A DNA stretch of 64,000 nucleotides from Sphingomonas sp. Y38-1Y. Its GTDB lineage: Bacteria; Pseudomonadota; Alphaproteobacteria; Sphingomonadales; Sphingomonadaceae. A program made the translations under genes and the position numbers. A model generated the notes under the pieces. It did not search any database. It was given only the letters and a program-made list of their open reading frames with translations, and was not told the DNA's origin. Below, piece by piece: positions 36,176 to 46,594 of this stretch. The stretch spans positions 434,001 through 498,000 of the forward strand of contig NZ_CP135916.1 in the NCBI RefSeq assembly GCF_032391395.1. Reading direction: 5' to 3'. Numbering within the stretch: the stretch's first letter is position 1; each line of letters opens with the position of its first letter.

Positions 36176-38898
36176 GCGATACGGACAACGACAAGCCGAA
36201 GCTGGGCGCGCGCGCGCCGCTGGGCCTCAAGCGCACGATCGAGACGGGCAAGGTGAAGCAGAGCTTCAGCCATGGCCGCTCGAACACGGTCGTGGTCGAG
36301 GTCAAGCGCCGGCGCATGGTCGGCCGTCCGGGCGAGGAAGCGGGTGCTCCCATCACCGAGGCAGCGCCGCCGCCGGCGCCCGTCGCCGCGCCTGCGCCGC
36401 CGCCGCCCGCACCGGTCAGCCGCCCGCCGGCGAACGAGACCGCGCAGGAGCGCCAGACCCGCATGCTCCGCGAGGCCGAGGCGCAGCGCATGGGTGCGCT
36501 GGAGGAAGCGCGTCGTCGCGAGGAGCGCGAGCGCGCCGAGGCGATCGAGGCCGAGCAGCGCCGCCAGGCCGAAAAGGCCGCGGCCGAGGCCGCCGAGCGC
36601 GCCGCTGCCGAGGCGGAAGCCGCCAAGCCTGCGCCCGAGCCAGAGCCGACGCCGGCCCCCGCGCCGCAGCCCGAGCCCGAAGTGGCGCGCGCGGTCGAGG
36701 CCGCGCAGCCCACGGCCGAGCCTGCTGCGCCCCCGCCGCCGCCCGCACCGCCGCAGCTGGTGACGCTCCAGCTCGACCCGGGCCTGCCCGCGCCGCGCCG
36801 GTTCAGCCCGGTCGCACGACCCGAGATCCCCAAGCCGCAGCCGAAGCCCGAGCCCAAGCAGGAGGCGCCCGCCGCCACTGCCGCCACGCCCGGTTCGACG
36901 CAGCAGGCTCGTTCGCTGCCGAGCGGCACGGGCGCCGCGACGCCGCGCCGCGATGCGCCGGCGCGCCCCGCGCCGTCGCGCGACCGCAAGGGCGACGATC
37001 GCCGCCAGTCGGGCAAGCTCACGGTCAACCGTGCGCTCAACGAGGATGGCGGCGCGCGTGCCCGCAGCCTCGCCGCGCTCAAGCGTGCGCGTGAAAAGGA
37101 ACGCCGTGGCCATGGCGGCCCGCGCGAGCCGCAGGCCAAGCAGGTCCGTGACGTCAAGGTGCCCGAGGCGATCACCGTCCAGGAGCTCGCCAACCGTATG
37201 GCCGAGCGCGGTGCCGACCTCGTCAAGGCGCTGTTCAAGATGGGCATGCCCGTCACGCTGACGCAGACGATCGACCAGGACACCGCCGAGCTGCTCGTCA
37301 CCGAGTTCGGTCACAACATCAAGCGCGTGTCCGACAGCGACATCGACCTCCAGCTCGATACGACCGAGGATGAAGAGGGCTCGCTGAGCCCACGTCCGCC
37401 GGTCGTCACGATCATGGGTCACGTCGACCACGGCAAGACGTCGCTGCTCGATGCCCTGCGCGGCACCGACGTGGTGCGCGGCGAGGCGGGTGGCATCACC
37501 CAGCATATCGGCGCCTATCAGGTGACGCAGAAGGACAAGTCGAAGATCACCTTTCTCGACACGCCCGGCCACGAGGCGTTCACCGAGATGCGTGCGCGCG
37601 GTGCCAATGTCACCGACATCGTCGTGCTGGTCGTCGCTGCCGACGACGGACTGATGCCGCAGACGGTTGAGGCGATCAATCACACGCGCGCCGCCGGCGT
37701 GCCGATGATCGTCGCGATCAACAAGGTCGACAAGCACGAGGCCAATCCGCAAAAGGTCCGCGAGCGGCTCCTCAGCGAGGAAGTCGTGGTCGAGGAAATG
37801 GGTGGCGACACCCAGGACGTCGAAGTGTCGGCGCTCAAGAAGACCGGCCTCGACGACCTGATCGAGAAGATCCAGCTCCAGGCCGAACTGCTCGAGCTGC
37901 GCGCCAATCCGGATCGTCCGGGTGAGGGCACGGTGATCGAGGCCAAGCTCGACAAGGGCCGCGGCCCGGTCGCGACGGTGCTGGTCAGCCGCGGGACGCT
38001 CAAGGTCGGCGACGTGTTCGTCGTCGGCGCCGAGAGCGGCAAGGTCCGCGCGCTGGTCGACGACAAGGGTCGCCAGGTCAAGGAAGCCGGCCCGTCGGTG
38101 CCGGTCGAGGTGCTGGGCCTGTCCGGCGTGCCGATGGCGGGCGATCCGCTGCAGGTGGTCGAGAACGAGGCGCGTGCCCGCGAAGTTGCTGCGTATCGTC
38201 AGTCGGTCATCACGCAGAAGCGCACGACCAACGCGCCCGCCAGCCTCGAGAGCATGTTCTCGGCGCTGTCGGCCAAGCAGGCGATCGAATATCCGCTGGT
38301 GGTCAAGGCCGACACGCAAGGGTCGGTCGAGGCGATCGTGGCGTCGATCAACAAGATCTCGACCGACGAGATCCGCGCGCGCGTGCTGCATTCGGGCGTG
38401 GGCGGCATCACCGAAAGCGACGTCAACGTGGCGGCGGCTTCGGGCGCGCCGATCATCGGCTTTAACGTGCGTCCCAATGCCAAGGCGCGCGAGATCGCCG
38501 AGCGCAACCATGTCGCGCTGAAGTACTACGACGTCATCTACGATCTGACGGACGAGATCCGCGCCGGCATGGCCGGCGAGCTCGGGCCGGAGGCGTTCGA
38601 GACGGTCGTTGGCCGCGCCGAAATCCGCGAGGTCTTCTCGGCGGGCAAGCACGGCAAGGCGGCGGGTCTGCTGGTGGTCGAGGGCGTCATCCGCAAGGCG
38701 CTCAAGGCGCGCATCACGCGCGACGACGTCATCATCTATCAGGGCGAGATCGCCTCGCTGCGCCGGTTCAAGGACGACGTGGCCGAGGTTCGCGCGGGCC
38801 TGGAGTGCGGTGTGACGTTCAGCCAGAACTTCACCGACATCAAGGCCGGCGACTTCCTCGAAACCTTCGAGGTCGAGATGCGCGAGCGGACGCTCTGA
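36172..38898 (+). CDS. infB: Translation initiation factor IF-2
   Basis: GTPase that brings initiator tRNA to the 30S subunit. 908 residues. The first 330 or so are low-complexity: a Pro/Ala/Glu-rich stretch (roughly residues 55-285) follows a conserved [10 protein letters not shown] start typical of alphaproteobacterial IF-2. The IF2N domain lies near 330-380. The G domain has G1 GHVDHGKT at 416-423, G3 DTPGHEAF, and G4 NKVDK. Domains II to IV end with [20 protein letters not shown]. Start at 36172 matches the family ([10 protein letters not shown]) and overlaps the upstream stop. rbfA follows after 22 bases. Confidence 0.98.
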   Translation: MSDTDNDKPKLGARAPLGLKRTIETGKVKQSFSHGRSNTVVVEVKRRRMVGRPGEEAGAPITEAAPPPAPVAAPAPPPPAPVSRPPANETAQERQTRMLREAEAQRMGALEEARRREERERAEAIEAEQRRQAEKAAAEAAERAAAEAEAAKPAPEPEPTPAPAPQPEPEVARAVEAAQPTAEPAAPPPPPAPPQLVTLQLDPGLPAPRRFSPVARPEIPKPQPKPEPKQEAPAATAATPGSTQQARSLPSGTGAATPRRDAPARPAPSRDRKGDDRRQSGKLTVNRALNEDGGARARSLAALKRAREKERRGHGGPREPQAKQVRDVKVPEAITVQELANRMAERGADLVKALFKMGMPVTLTQTIDQDTAELLVTEFGHNIKRVSDSDIDLQLDTTEDEEGSLSPRPPVVTIMGHVDHGKTSLLDALRGTDVVRGEAGGITQHIGAYQVTQKDKSKITFLDTPGHEAFTEMRARGANVTDIVVLVVAADDGLMPQTVEAINHTRAAGVPMIVAINKVDKHEANPQKVRERLLSEEVVVEEMGGDTQDVEVSALKKTGLDDLIEKIQLQAELLELRANPDRPGEGTVIEAKLDKGRGPVATVLVSRGTLKVGDVFVVGAESGKVRALVDDKGRQVKEAGPSVPVEVLGLSGVPMAGDPLQVVENEARAREVAAYRQSVITQKRTTNAPASLESMFSALSAKQAIEYPLVVKADTQGSVEAIVASINKISTDEIRARVLHSGVGGITESDVNVAAASGAPIIGFNVRPNAKAREIAERNHVALKYYDVIYDLTDEIRAGMAGELGPEAFETVVGRAEIREVFSAGKHGKAAGLLVVEGVIRKALKARITRDDVIIYQGEIASLRRFKDDVAEVRAGLECGVTFSQNFTDIKAGDFLETFEVEMRERTL

Positions 38899-38920
38899 GC
38901 GTCCGCTCCGCGAGGTACTG

Positions 38921-39328
38921 ATGGCACGGCAGCAGGACAGTTCGCCGGAGGGCCGCTCGGTCCGGTTGCTGCGCGTGGGCGAGCAGGTGCGCCATGTGCT
39001 GTCGGACGTGCTGATGCGCGGCGACGTGCATGACGACGTGCTCGCCGCGCACAGCGTGAGCGTGACGGAGGTGCGGATGTCGCCCGACCTTCGCCACGCG
39101 ACGGTGTTCGTGAAGCCGCTGCTCGGCGCCGACGAAGCGGCGGTGCTCAAGGCGCTGCGAACGAACACCGCGTATCTCCAGCGCGAGGTCGCGGGGCGCG
39201 TGAACCTGAAATACGCAGCCAGGCTCAAGTTCCTGGTCGACGAAAGCTTCGACGAGGGCGACCGCATCGACGCGCTGCTCCGCGATCCGAAGGTCGCGCA
39301 GGATCTGGGCGAGGACGGCGAAGATTGA
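38921..39328 (+). CDS. rbfA: Ribosome-binding factor A
   Basis: Cold-shock-linked factor for 16S rRNA 5' processing and 30S maturation. 135 residues with the KH-like RbfA core: [57 protein letters not shown]. The last residue run is acidic (DLGEDGED). It ends the contiguous rimP-rbfA block. truB, which normally follows closely, is 1.7 kb away because a toxin-antitoxin pair, tdk and a small antisense-strand gene lie between. Confidence 0.96.
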   Translation: MARQQDSSPEGRSVRLLRVGEQVRHVLSDVLMRGDVHDDVLAAHSVSVTEVRMSPDLRHATVFVKPLLGADEAAVLKALRTNTAYLQREVAGRVNLKYAARLKFLVDESFDEGDRIDALLRDPKVAQDLGEDGED

Positions 39329-39359
39329 CGGGGACGGCAGTAAGACGCATCTTACCTGC

Positions 39360-39641
39360 ATGAACGCCTTCACCACGCTTTCCGCCAAAGGACAGGTCGT
39401 CATCCCGAAGGATGTTCGCGATTCGCTCGACCTGAAACCCGGTCAGAAACTCGAGGTCATTCAGACCGGCGGCGGCGTTCTGCTGCGTGCGGCTACGCCC
39501 AGGTCCGAACGGACCTTTGAAGAGATTACCGCGTCAATTCGTGCAATTACCGCGAAGTATCGGGGACCGCCGGTCTCGATCGACGACATGAACGAGACGA
39601 TCAATGAGGAGTATGCCAAGCGCGCGCTTCGTCGCTCGTGA
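39360..39641 (+). CDS. AbrB/VapB-type antitoxin
   Basis: A 93-residue antitoxin. Its N-terminal 45 residues form a swapped-hairpin AbrB DNA-binding domain (TLSAKGQVVIPKDVRDSLDLKPGQKLEV). The C-terminal half is charged and probably wraps the toxin (ITASIRAITAKYRGPPVSIDDMNE). It should repress its own operon and neutralise the PIN toxin whose GTG start overlaps its stop (GTGA, 39638-39641). Lower GC than the genes on either side suggests acquisition. It starts 32 bases after rbfA. Confidence 0.9.
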   Translation: MNAFTTLSAKGQVVIPKDVRDSLDLKPGQKLEVIQTGGGVLLRAATPRSERTFEEITASIRAITAKYRGPPVSIDDMNETINEEYAKRALRRS

Positions 39642-40027
39642 AGGCGCTCGACACGAACGTCGTGCTGAGACTGCTTCTCGGCGATGATCCGGTTCAGTCG
39701 GTGCTTGCAGAAGCGATTGTCCAGGATCGCTGTTGGATCGGCCTCACGGTTCTGCTCGAAGTGGCCTGGGTCCTTGGTTCGCGATATCGCCTCAGCCGGG
39801 CAGAGACAGCGCAAGTCCTCCGCAGTTTGGCAGCCTATGGGTCAGTACAGCTTGAAACCCGGGCAGCGGCGCTATGGGCGATCGATCGGTACGACGAAGG
39901 CGGTGACATAGCTGACCTTCTCCACGTGGCCGCTGCCCGCGATGCCGAAGCCTTCGTCACTTTCGATCAGGCGATCGAGCGAAGTGCCGGGCCGGACACA
40001 CCCGTTTCAATCGAAACGCTGCGCTGA
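39638..40027 (+). CDS. PIN-domain VapC-type toxin ribonuclease
   Basis: A 129-residue PIN-domain protein, the toxin partner of the preceding antitoxin. The first acidic residue D5 is in [14 protein letters not shown], a second acid is in the LLEVAWVL helix, and the third group is [13 protein letters not shown], followed by FVTFD with a fourth. This makes up the usual metal-binding set of VapC nucleases, which cut tRNA or rRNA. Start GTG overlaps the antitoxin stop. Its TGA shares one base with the tdk ATG at 40027. Confidence 0.9.
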   Translation: MKALDTNVVLRLLLGDDPVQSVLAEAIVQDRCWIGLTVLLEVAWVLGSRYRLSRAETAQVLRSLAAYGSVQLETRAAALWAIDRYDEGGDIADLLHVAAARDAEAFVTFDQAIERSAGPDTPVSIETLR

Positions 40028-40605
40028 TGGCCAAGCTCTATTTTTACTACGCCTCGATGAACGCGGGGAAGTCGACCACCTTGCTCCAGGCCGACTTCAA
40101 TTATCGCGAGCGCGGGCTGCACACGATGCTGTTCACCGCCGCGGTCGACGATCGGGCGGGGGCGGGGGTGATCGGGTCGCGGATCGGGCTGGCGGCCGAG
40201 GCGATCCCATTCGAGCCCGCTACCGACCTGTTCGCCTGCGTGATGCGCGAGCATGAAGTGCGGGCGGTCAATTGCGTGCTCGTCGACGAGGCGCAGTTCC
40301 TGACCGCGGCGCAGGTCGATCAGCTCGCCCGCCTCGCCGACCGCGCGGACATTCCGGTGCTCGCTTATGGGCTGCGTACCGATTTCCGCGGCGCCTTGTT
40401 CGAGGGGGCGGCGCGGCTGCTGGCGATCGCCGACTCGCTAGTCGAGCTCAAGTCGATCTGTCCGTGCGGGCGAAAGGCGACGATGAACCTGCGCGTCGAT
40501 GCCGACGGCCGCGCGGTGCATGAAGGACGCCAGACCGAGATCGGCGGCAACGACCGCTATGTCGCGCTCTGCCGCCGTCACTTTACCGAGGCGCTGGAGG
40601 CGTAG
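40027..40605 (+). CDS. tdk: Thymidine kinase
   Basis: Type II thymidine kinase that phosphorylates thymidine for the salvage pathway. The 192 residues show the P-loop ASMNAGKST at residues 9-17, the VLVDEAQFL Walker B block near 83, the lid and substrate region around YGLRTDFRG, and a zinc site with C-x-C (ICPCGRK near 148) and C-x2-H (ALCRRHF) near the end. The start overlaps the VapC-type stop by one base. It shares the last 23 bases with the end of the convergent small gene. Confidence 0.95.
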   Translation: MAKLYFYYASMNAGKSTTLLQADFNYRERGLHTMLFTAAVDDRAGAGVIGSRIGLAAEAIPFEPATDLFACVMREHEVRAVNCVLVDEAQFLTAAQVDQLARLADRADIPVLAYGLRTDFRGALFEGAARLLAIADSLVELKSICPCGRKATMNLRVDADGRAVHEGRQTEIGGNDRYVALCRRHFTEALEA

Positions 40606-40924
40606 GCGCGAGCCGCTGCGCGTCGACGATCCCGCGCTGCGCCTCTGCCCGCGATCGAAGCTCGGCGGCCTCGGAGTCGGAGACGACACCATCGACGGCG
40701 TAGCGGTCCGACAGATCTTCGATCACCGCGGCATCGCGGCGCAGCGACCGCGCCTGCGGACGAGTGATCTGGCCGCTCCGGCGCCCATCGCGGACGCGGC
40801 GCGCCGTGTCGCCCAGGATCGGGCCGATTCCGCTGGCGGGCGGCGCCGTCACCGGCTCGGCGCGTCCGCCGCCGTCCCAGATTTGCGGCGCGAGGAGCAG
40901 GGCGACGATCGTGATGGCGGGCAT
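40583..40924 (-). CDS. Small exported protein with two helical repeat units
   Basis: A 113-residue protein, unknown function. Residues 1-13 form a short hydrophobic signal-like segment ([13 protein letters not shown]). The second half carries two related units, [16 protein letters not shown] and [16 protein letters not shown], each with Gly/Asp, a Thr/Ser, then an acidic or basic helix; this resembles small Arg-rich periplasmic proteins of sphingomonads with EF-hand-like spacing. Its 3' end overlaps that of tdk by 23 bases on the opposite strand. The start ATG at 40924 is preceded by AGGGGAA. Confidence 0.6.
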   Translation of the reverse strand: MPAITIVALLLAPQIWDGGGRAEPVTAPPASGIGPILGDTARRVRDGRRSGQITRPQARSLRRDAAVIEDLSDRYAVDGVVSDSEAAELRSRAEAQRGIVDAQRLAPTPPAPR

Positions 40925-41018
40925 GGCGGTTCCCCTGGTTGGATGCACAGCGTCGCACGCCGTTCCTGAAGCGCAGGTGACTGGCGGTGTCGCCGATCGG
41001 ACCCTAAGGCGCGCGGCC

Positions 41019-42017
41019 ATGCATGGCTGGATCATCCTCGACAAACCGCTCGGCCTTGGCTCCACCCAGGGCGTGAGCGCGGTGAAGCGCGCGCTGCGCG
41101 ACGGCGGCTATGGCAAGTTCAAGGTGGGGCATGGCGGCACGCTCGACCCGCTGGCGACGGGGGTGCTGCCGATCGCGGTGGGCGAGGCGACCAAGCTTGC
41201 CGGGCGGATGCTCGACAGCGACAAGATCTACGACTTTACCGTTCGGTTCGGCGAACGGACCGACACGCTGGATGCCGAGGGAAGCGTGGTGGCGACGAGC
41301 AACGTGCGGCCCGATCCCGGGTCGATCGCGGCGGTGCTGCCGCGGTTCACGGGCCTGATCGAGCAGGTGCCGCCGGCCTATTCGGCGCTCAAGGTCGATG
41401 GCGAGCGGGCGTATGACCTGGCACGGGCGGGGGCGGTGGTGGAGCTCGCGACGCGAGCGGTGACGGTACACCACCTTGAGCACCTCCCCGGAACGGGGAG
41501 GGGGACCGCCAGCCGAAGGCTAGTGGTGGAGGGGTGCTTGAACGAAGCGCAGCGCTTGCGGCCAAACCCCTCCACCGGCTTCGCCGGTCCCCCTCCCCGT
41601 TCCGGGGAGGTGCTCGAAACGGCCACCTTCACCGCGCACGTCTCCAAGGGCACCTACATCCGCAGCCTTGCGCGCGACATCGCCCATGCGCTCGGGACGG
41701 TCGGCCATGTGACGATGCTGCGCCGCGTGAAGGCGGGGCCTTTCGGGGCGGATCAGGCGATTTCGCTGGACAATCTGGCCGATGCCGCTAAGGCGCGCAG
41801 CCTTGAGGACTTGATCCTGCCCTTGAGGGCGGGGCTGGACGACATCCCGGCTCTTCCCCTCACCCCCGATCAGGCAGGAGCGCTCGGCCAAGGGCGCGTT
41901 CTGGTCGGGATCGCTGCGAACGACGGCCAGTATTTCGCGCTGAACGGCATGACGCCGGTCGCGCTGGTCGAGGTGACGGACGGCAACGTCCGCGTCGTTC
42001 GGGGCTTCAACCTGTGA
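41019..42017 (+). CDS. truB: tRNA pseudouridine-55 synthase with in-frame palindromic element
   Basis: Makes pseudouridine 55 in the T loop of tRNAs. The 332 residues carry the catalytic aspartate D43 in [13 protein letters not shown], the [12 protein letters not shown] block near 121-132, and the [12 protein letters not shown] block. The family should be close to 290 residues. Extra length comes from residues 154-199, an insertion between the VTVHHL strand and TATFTAHV, whose DNA is a perfect inverted repeat of an intergenic repeat family (see 41478-41615). The frame is open throughout and both sides remain conserved, so the protein is probably made and functional. An upstream in-frame extension is not conserved. 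rpsO starts 22 bases after the stop. Confidence 0.94.
   Translation: MHGWIILDKPLGLGSTQGVSAVKRALRDGGYGKFKVGHGGTLDPLATGVLPIAVGEATKLAGRMLDSDKIYDFTVRFGERTDTLDAEGSVVATSNVRPDPGSIAAVLPRFTGLIEQVPPAYSALKVDGERAYDLARAGAVVELATRAVTVHHLEHLPGTGRGTASRRLVVEGCLNEAQRLRPNPSTGFAGPPPRSGEVLETATFTAHVSKGTYIRSLARDIAHALGTVGHVTMLRRVKAGPFGADQAISLDNLADAAKARSLEDLILPLRAGLDDIPALPLTPDQAGALGQGRVLVGIAANDGQYFALNGMTPVALVEVTDGNVRVVRGFNL
41478..41615. repeat. Palindromic element inside truB coding sequence (type C)
   Basis: A 138-bp element, exactly 46 codons. The 31-base ends (41478-41508 and 41585-41615) are perfect reverse complements, starting GAGCACCTCCCCGGAACGGG. Inside, GGTGGAGGGGT (41524-41534) pairs with ACCCCTCCACC (41566-41576). 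The same plan and core sequences occur in the intergenic element at 62175-62305. It contributes residues 154-199 of TruB and brings no stop codon in the truB frame. Confidence 0.93.
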
Positions 42018-42039
42018 CAAGATGTCGAGGACGATAGAC

Positions 42040-42309
42040 ATGACGATCACTGCCGAGCGCAAGGAAGCGGTTATCCAGGACAACGCCCGCACCACGGGCG
42101 ACACGGGGAGCCCCGAGGTCCAGATCGCGATCCTGACCGAGCGCATCGCCAACCTGACCGAGCACTTCAAGACGCACGCCAAGGACAACCATTCGCGTCG
42201 CGGCCTGCTGATGCTGGTCAACAAGCGCCGCAGCCTTCTCGACTATCTGAAGAAGAAGGATGCCGAGCGCTACACCTCGCTGATCGCGAAGCTGGGTCTT
42301 CGCAAGTGA
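42040..42309 (+). CDS. rpsO: Ribosomal protein S15
   Basis: Primary 16S-binding protein of the 30S platform. Exactly 89 residues from the ATG at 42040, the universal length. The conserved block [15 protein letters not shown] and [14 protein letters not shown], and the [13 protein letters not shown] segment are unchanged. An ATG six codons upstream is possible but would add non-family residues. It follows truB by 22 bases and precedes pnp, as in most proteobacteria. A strong terminator follows within two bases of the stop. Confidence 0.98.
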   Translation: MTITAERKEAVIQDNARTTGDTGSPEVQIAILTERIANLTEHFKTHAKDNHSRRGLLMLVNKRRSLLDYLKKKDAERYTSLIAKLGLRK

Positions 42310-42310
42310 C

Positions 42311-42345
42311 ACAAAGGGGCGGCCCCGACGGGCCGCCCCTTTTGT
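42311..42345 (+). terminator. Intrinsic terminator after rpsO
   Basis: GGGGCGGCCC (42316-42325) and GGGCCGCCCC (42330-42339) form a 10-bp stem with loop CGAC, preceded by AAA and followed by TTTTGT. It could end or attenuate transcription between rpsO and pnp. Confidence 0.85.
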
Positions 42346-42489
42346 CATCCCGGCGAAGGCCGGGATCCAGCAAATACGAGGCGCGGGAGCGCCTTCAAAC
42401 CAGCCGCTGGAGCTGGACCCCGGCCTCGGCTTTCAGCCGAGTTTATCCTGAGCGCCCGCCCTGCGGGCGGTCGAAGGGCCGGGGTGAAA
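42344..42489. repeat. Composite nested palindromic repeat between rpsO and pnp
   Basis: A type B-like frame starts GTCATCCCGGCGAAGGCCGG and its far arm begins GCTGGACCCCGGCC (42412-42425) and resumes GCCGGGGTGA (42478-42487). The arm is broken by 52 bases (42426-42477) holding a TCGGCT/AGCCGA hairpin and TCCTGAGC-GCCCGCCCTGCGGGCG-GTCGAAGG, a type A core with its own hairpin insert. So one repeat sits inside another. The segment 42490-42582 carries the pnp ribosome site and shows no gene. Confidence 0.8.
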
Positions 42490-42582
42490 ATGGGCAAAGA
42501 CAATCCGGTCTCCGCCCATGAGCCGCAATCGGCTCGAAAACAGGCCCCGGCGCGCATCTGGCCGCCGGACAAAGGAAACGAA

Positions 42583-44922
<2,340 letters not shown>

Positions 44923-44945
44923 GGCGCCAAGCCATTGAATGAAGG

Positions 44946-44985
44946 GGAGGGGCGCGGCCGGACATGGCCGCGCCCCTCCTTTTTT
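44946..44985 (+). terminator. Intrinsic terminator after pnp
   Basis: A perfect 14-bp stem (GGAGGGGCGCGGCC with its complement), loop of 6, followed by six T residues. Starts 23 bases after the pnp stop. Confidence 0.93.
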
Positions 44986-45039
44986 AATGAACCAACACGC
45001 CGCGCGGGCTAGATTGGCGTCGACGGAAGGAACGGGGGC

Positions 45040-46056
45040 TTGGACGTGCGCAAGGCGCAGGACGGCATGTGGATCGAACGGCTGCCGCTGGCGGCCGATC
45101 GCCCCGTGCTTGCCCTTTGCGCCACCAACCTGCTGATCGCGGCGGCGCTGGGGCTTCGCTGGATCGCCGATCCCTATCTGCCGGGCGGTTTTCCGTTCGT
45201 GACCTTCTTCCCCGCCGTGATCCTCGCCTCGGCGCTGTTCGGGGCGAGGATCGGCGCCTATGCCGGCGTGGTCTGCGGGCTGCTCGCCTGGTACTTCTTC
45301 GTCGAACCCAAGCAGAGTTTCGTGCTGCTGCCGGGCACCTGGCTGGCGCTCGCCTTCTATGTGCTCGTCGTCGCCACCGACGTGCTCATCATCCATTGGA
45401 TGCAGCGCGCCAACGCCAAGCTGGCGCGCGAGCGCGAACTGAGCCGCGCGCTCGCCGAAACCCGCGAGCTTCTGTTTCGCGAGCTTCAGCACCGCGTGTC
45501 GAACAATCTTCAGGTCGCGGCCGGGCTCATCACGCTCCAGAAGCGGCGGATCACCGACGCCGATGCGCGCGATGCATTGGACGAGGCGTCGCGCCGGCTG
45601 GCGCTGATCGGGCGGATCAGCCGTCAGCTCTATGACGCGGGCGGCGCCACGCGGCGGATGCGCGAGTTCCTGGAGCCGCTGTGTCACGACGTGATCGAGG
45701 CGAGCGGGCGGACCGGCATCCGCTGCAACGTCATGGTCGATCACGAGGCGACGCTCAGCCCCGACGCGGCGATTCCGCTCGCGCTGATCGTTGCGGAGGC
45801 GATGGCGAACGCGATCGAGCACGGCTTTGCCGATCGCGACCAGGGGGTGATCGACATTGAGCTAACCCGCGACGGCGAGCAGCGCGTGCGGATCGAGGTG
45901 CGTGACGATGGCTGCGGCCTGCCCGAAGGCTTCGACATCGAAGGGGCGGGAAGCCTGGGCCTCAGCATCGCGCGGACGCTGGCGTCGCAACTGAGCGGCC
46001 GTTTCGAACTGGTGGGCGGGCAGGGAACGACCGCGAGGCTGCTGCTGCCCGCCTAG
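45040..46056 (+). CDS. DUF4118/HWE-type sensor histidine kinase
   Basis: A 338-residue membrane sensor kinase. An N-terminal DUF4118-like module has three to four hydrophobic segments between about residues 22 and 118 with short loops, then a linker coil. The phospho-acceptor is H151 in ELQHRVSNNLQV, typical of the HWE/HisKA_2 class. The ATPase domain has EAMANAIEHGF and DDGCGLPEG. No response regulator gene is close, so its partner is elsewhere. Start could be TTG at 45040 or GTG at 45046; both follow GGAAGG. Signal unknown. Confidence 0.88.
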   Translation: MDVRKAQDGMWIERLPLAADRPVLALCATNLLIAAALGLRWIADPYLPGGFPFVTFFPAVILASALFGARIGAYAGVVCGLLAWYFFVEPKQSFVLLPGTWLALAFYVLVVATDVLIIHWMQRANAKLARERELSRALAETRELLFRELQHRVSNNLQVAAGLITLQKRRITDADARDALDEASRRLALIGRISRQLYDAGGATRRMREFLEPLCHDVIEASGRTGIRCNVMVDHEATLSPDAAIPLALIVAEAMANAIEHGFADRDQGVIDIELTRDGEQRVRIEVRDDGCGLPEGFDIEGAGSLGLSIARTLASQLSGRFELVGGQGTTARLLLPA

Positions 46057-46126
46057 TCTTTGGTCGGTGCCGGGAACCCTCGCCGCACCAAGTCGCTGTT
46101 CGTCCGACACTTTCGGGAGAAGCGAG

Positions 46127-46489
46127 ATGGACGACGACCGCGTCTGGGCATTCGAGGAAAGCCTCTGGACCGCCGATGCCGAGCATTATGCCGAATCGAT
46201 CGACGACGAGTGCGTGATGGTCGTTCCCGCCCCGCCCTTCGTGATGACCGGCGAGCAGGCGATCGAGTCGGTGCAGTCGACCCCCCGCTGGTCGAGCGTC
46301 CGCTTCTCCGACCAGCAGATCATGCGCCCGCAGGAGGGGCTGATCGTCGTCGGCTACACGGTCGAGGCGGCGAAGGAGGATGACGAGCGCTACGTCGCGC
46401 ACTGCACCTCGACCTATCGCCGGCTGGAGCATGAGGTGTGGAAGGTGGTTCAGCACCAGCAGACGCCGCCGCTGAAGGCAGGAGGCTGA
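46127..46489 (+). CDS. SnoaL/DUF4440-like small protein
   Basis: A 120-residue cytosolic protein with the cone-shaped alpha+beta barrel pattern of the NTF2-like superfamily: VWAFEESLWTADAEHYAESIDDECVMVVP at the start, a GEQAIESV segment, and strands ending HCTSTYRRLEHEVWKVVQHQQTP. Homologues are often found as small companions in stress or metabolic clusters. The ATG at 46127 is preceded by GAGA and matches the usual beginning. No substrate can be assigned. A small GC hairpin follows it at 46499-46525. Confidence 0.65.
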   Translation: MDDDRVWAFEESLWTADAEHYAESIDDECVMVVPAPPFVMTGEQAIESVQSTPRWSSVRFSDQQIMRPQEGLIVVGYTVEAAKEDDERYVAHCTSTYRRLEHEVWKVVQHQQTPPLKAGG

Positions 46490-46498
46490 CCTGAGTTC

Positions 46499-46525
46499 GT
46501 CACCCCGGAACACGGCCGGGGTGAC
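46499..46525. repeat. Short type B-like hairpin
   Basis: GTCACCCCGG and CCGGGGTGAC form a 10-bp perfect stem around a 7-base loop. These are the terminal bases of the longer type B repeats at 18949 and 23786. It lies nine bases after the SnoaL-like stop and may act as a terminator. Confidence 0.7.
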
Positions 46526-46594
46526 GATCCTGCAAGGGGTTTGGCGAACCATCCCCCCTCGACAGCCCGCGCGTTTTCGGCTGATCTCGGCGCC

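Noticed and set aside
36079..39267. Long antisense open frame opposite infB and rbfA
   Set aside because: Mirrors codon bias of infB on the other strand; low-complexity product, no start signal.
41019..42017. truB as a frameshifted or broken gene because of the internal repeat
   Set aside because: The repeat is exactly 46 codons, has no stop in this frame, and conserved TruB blocks continue on both sides.
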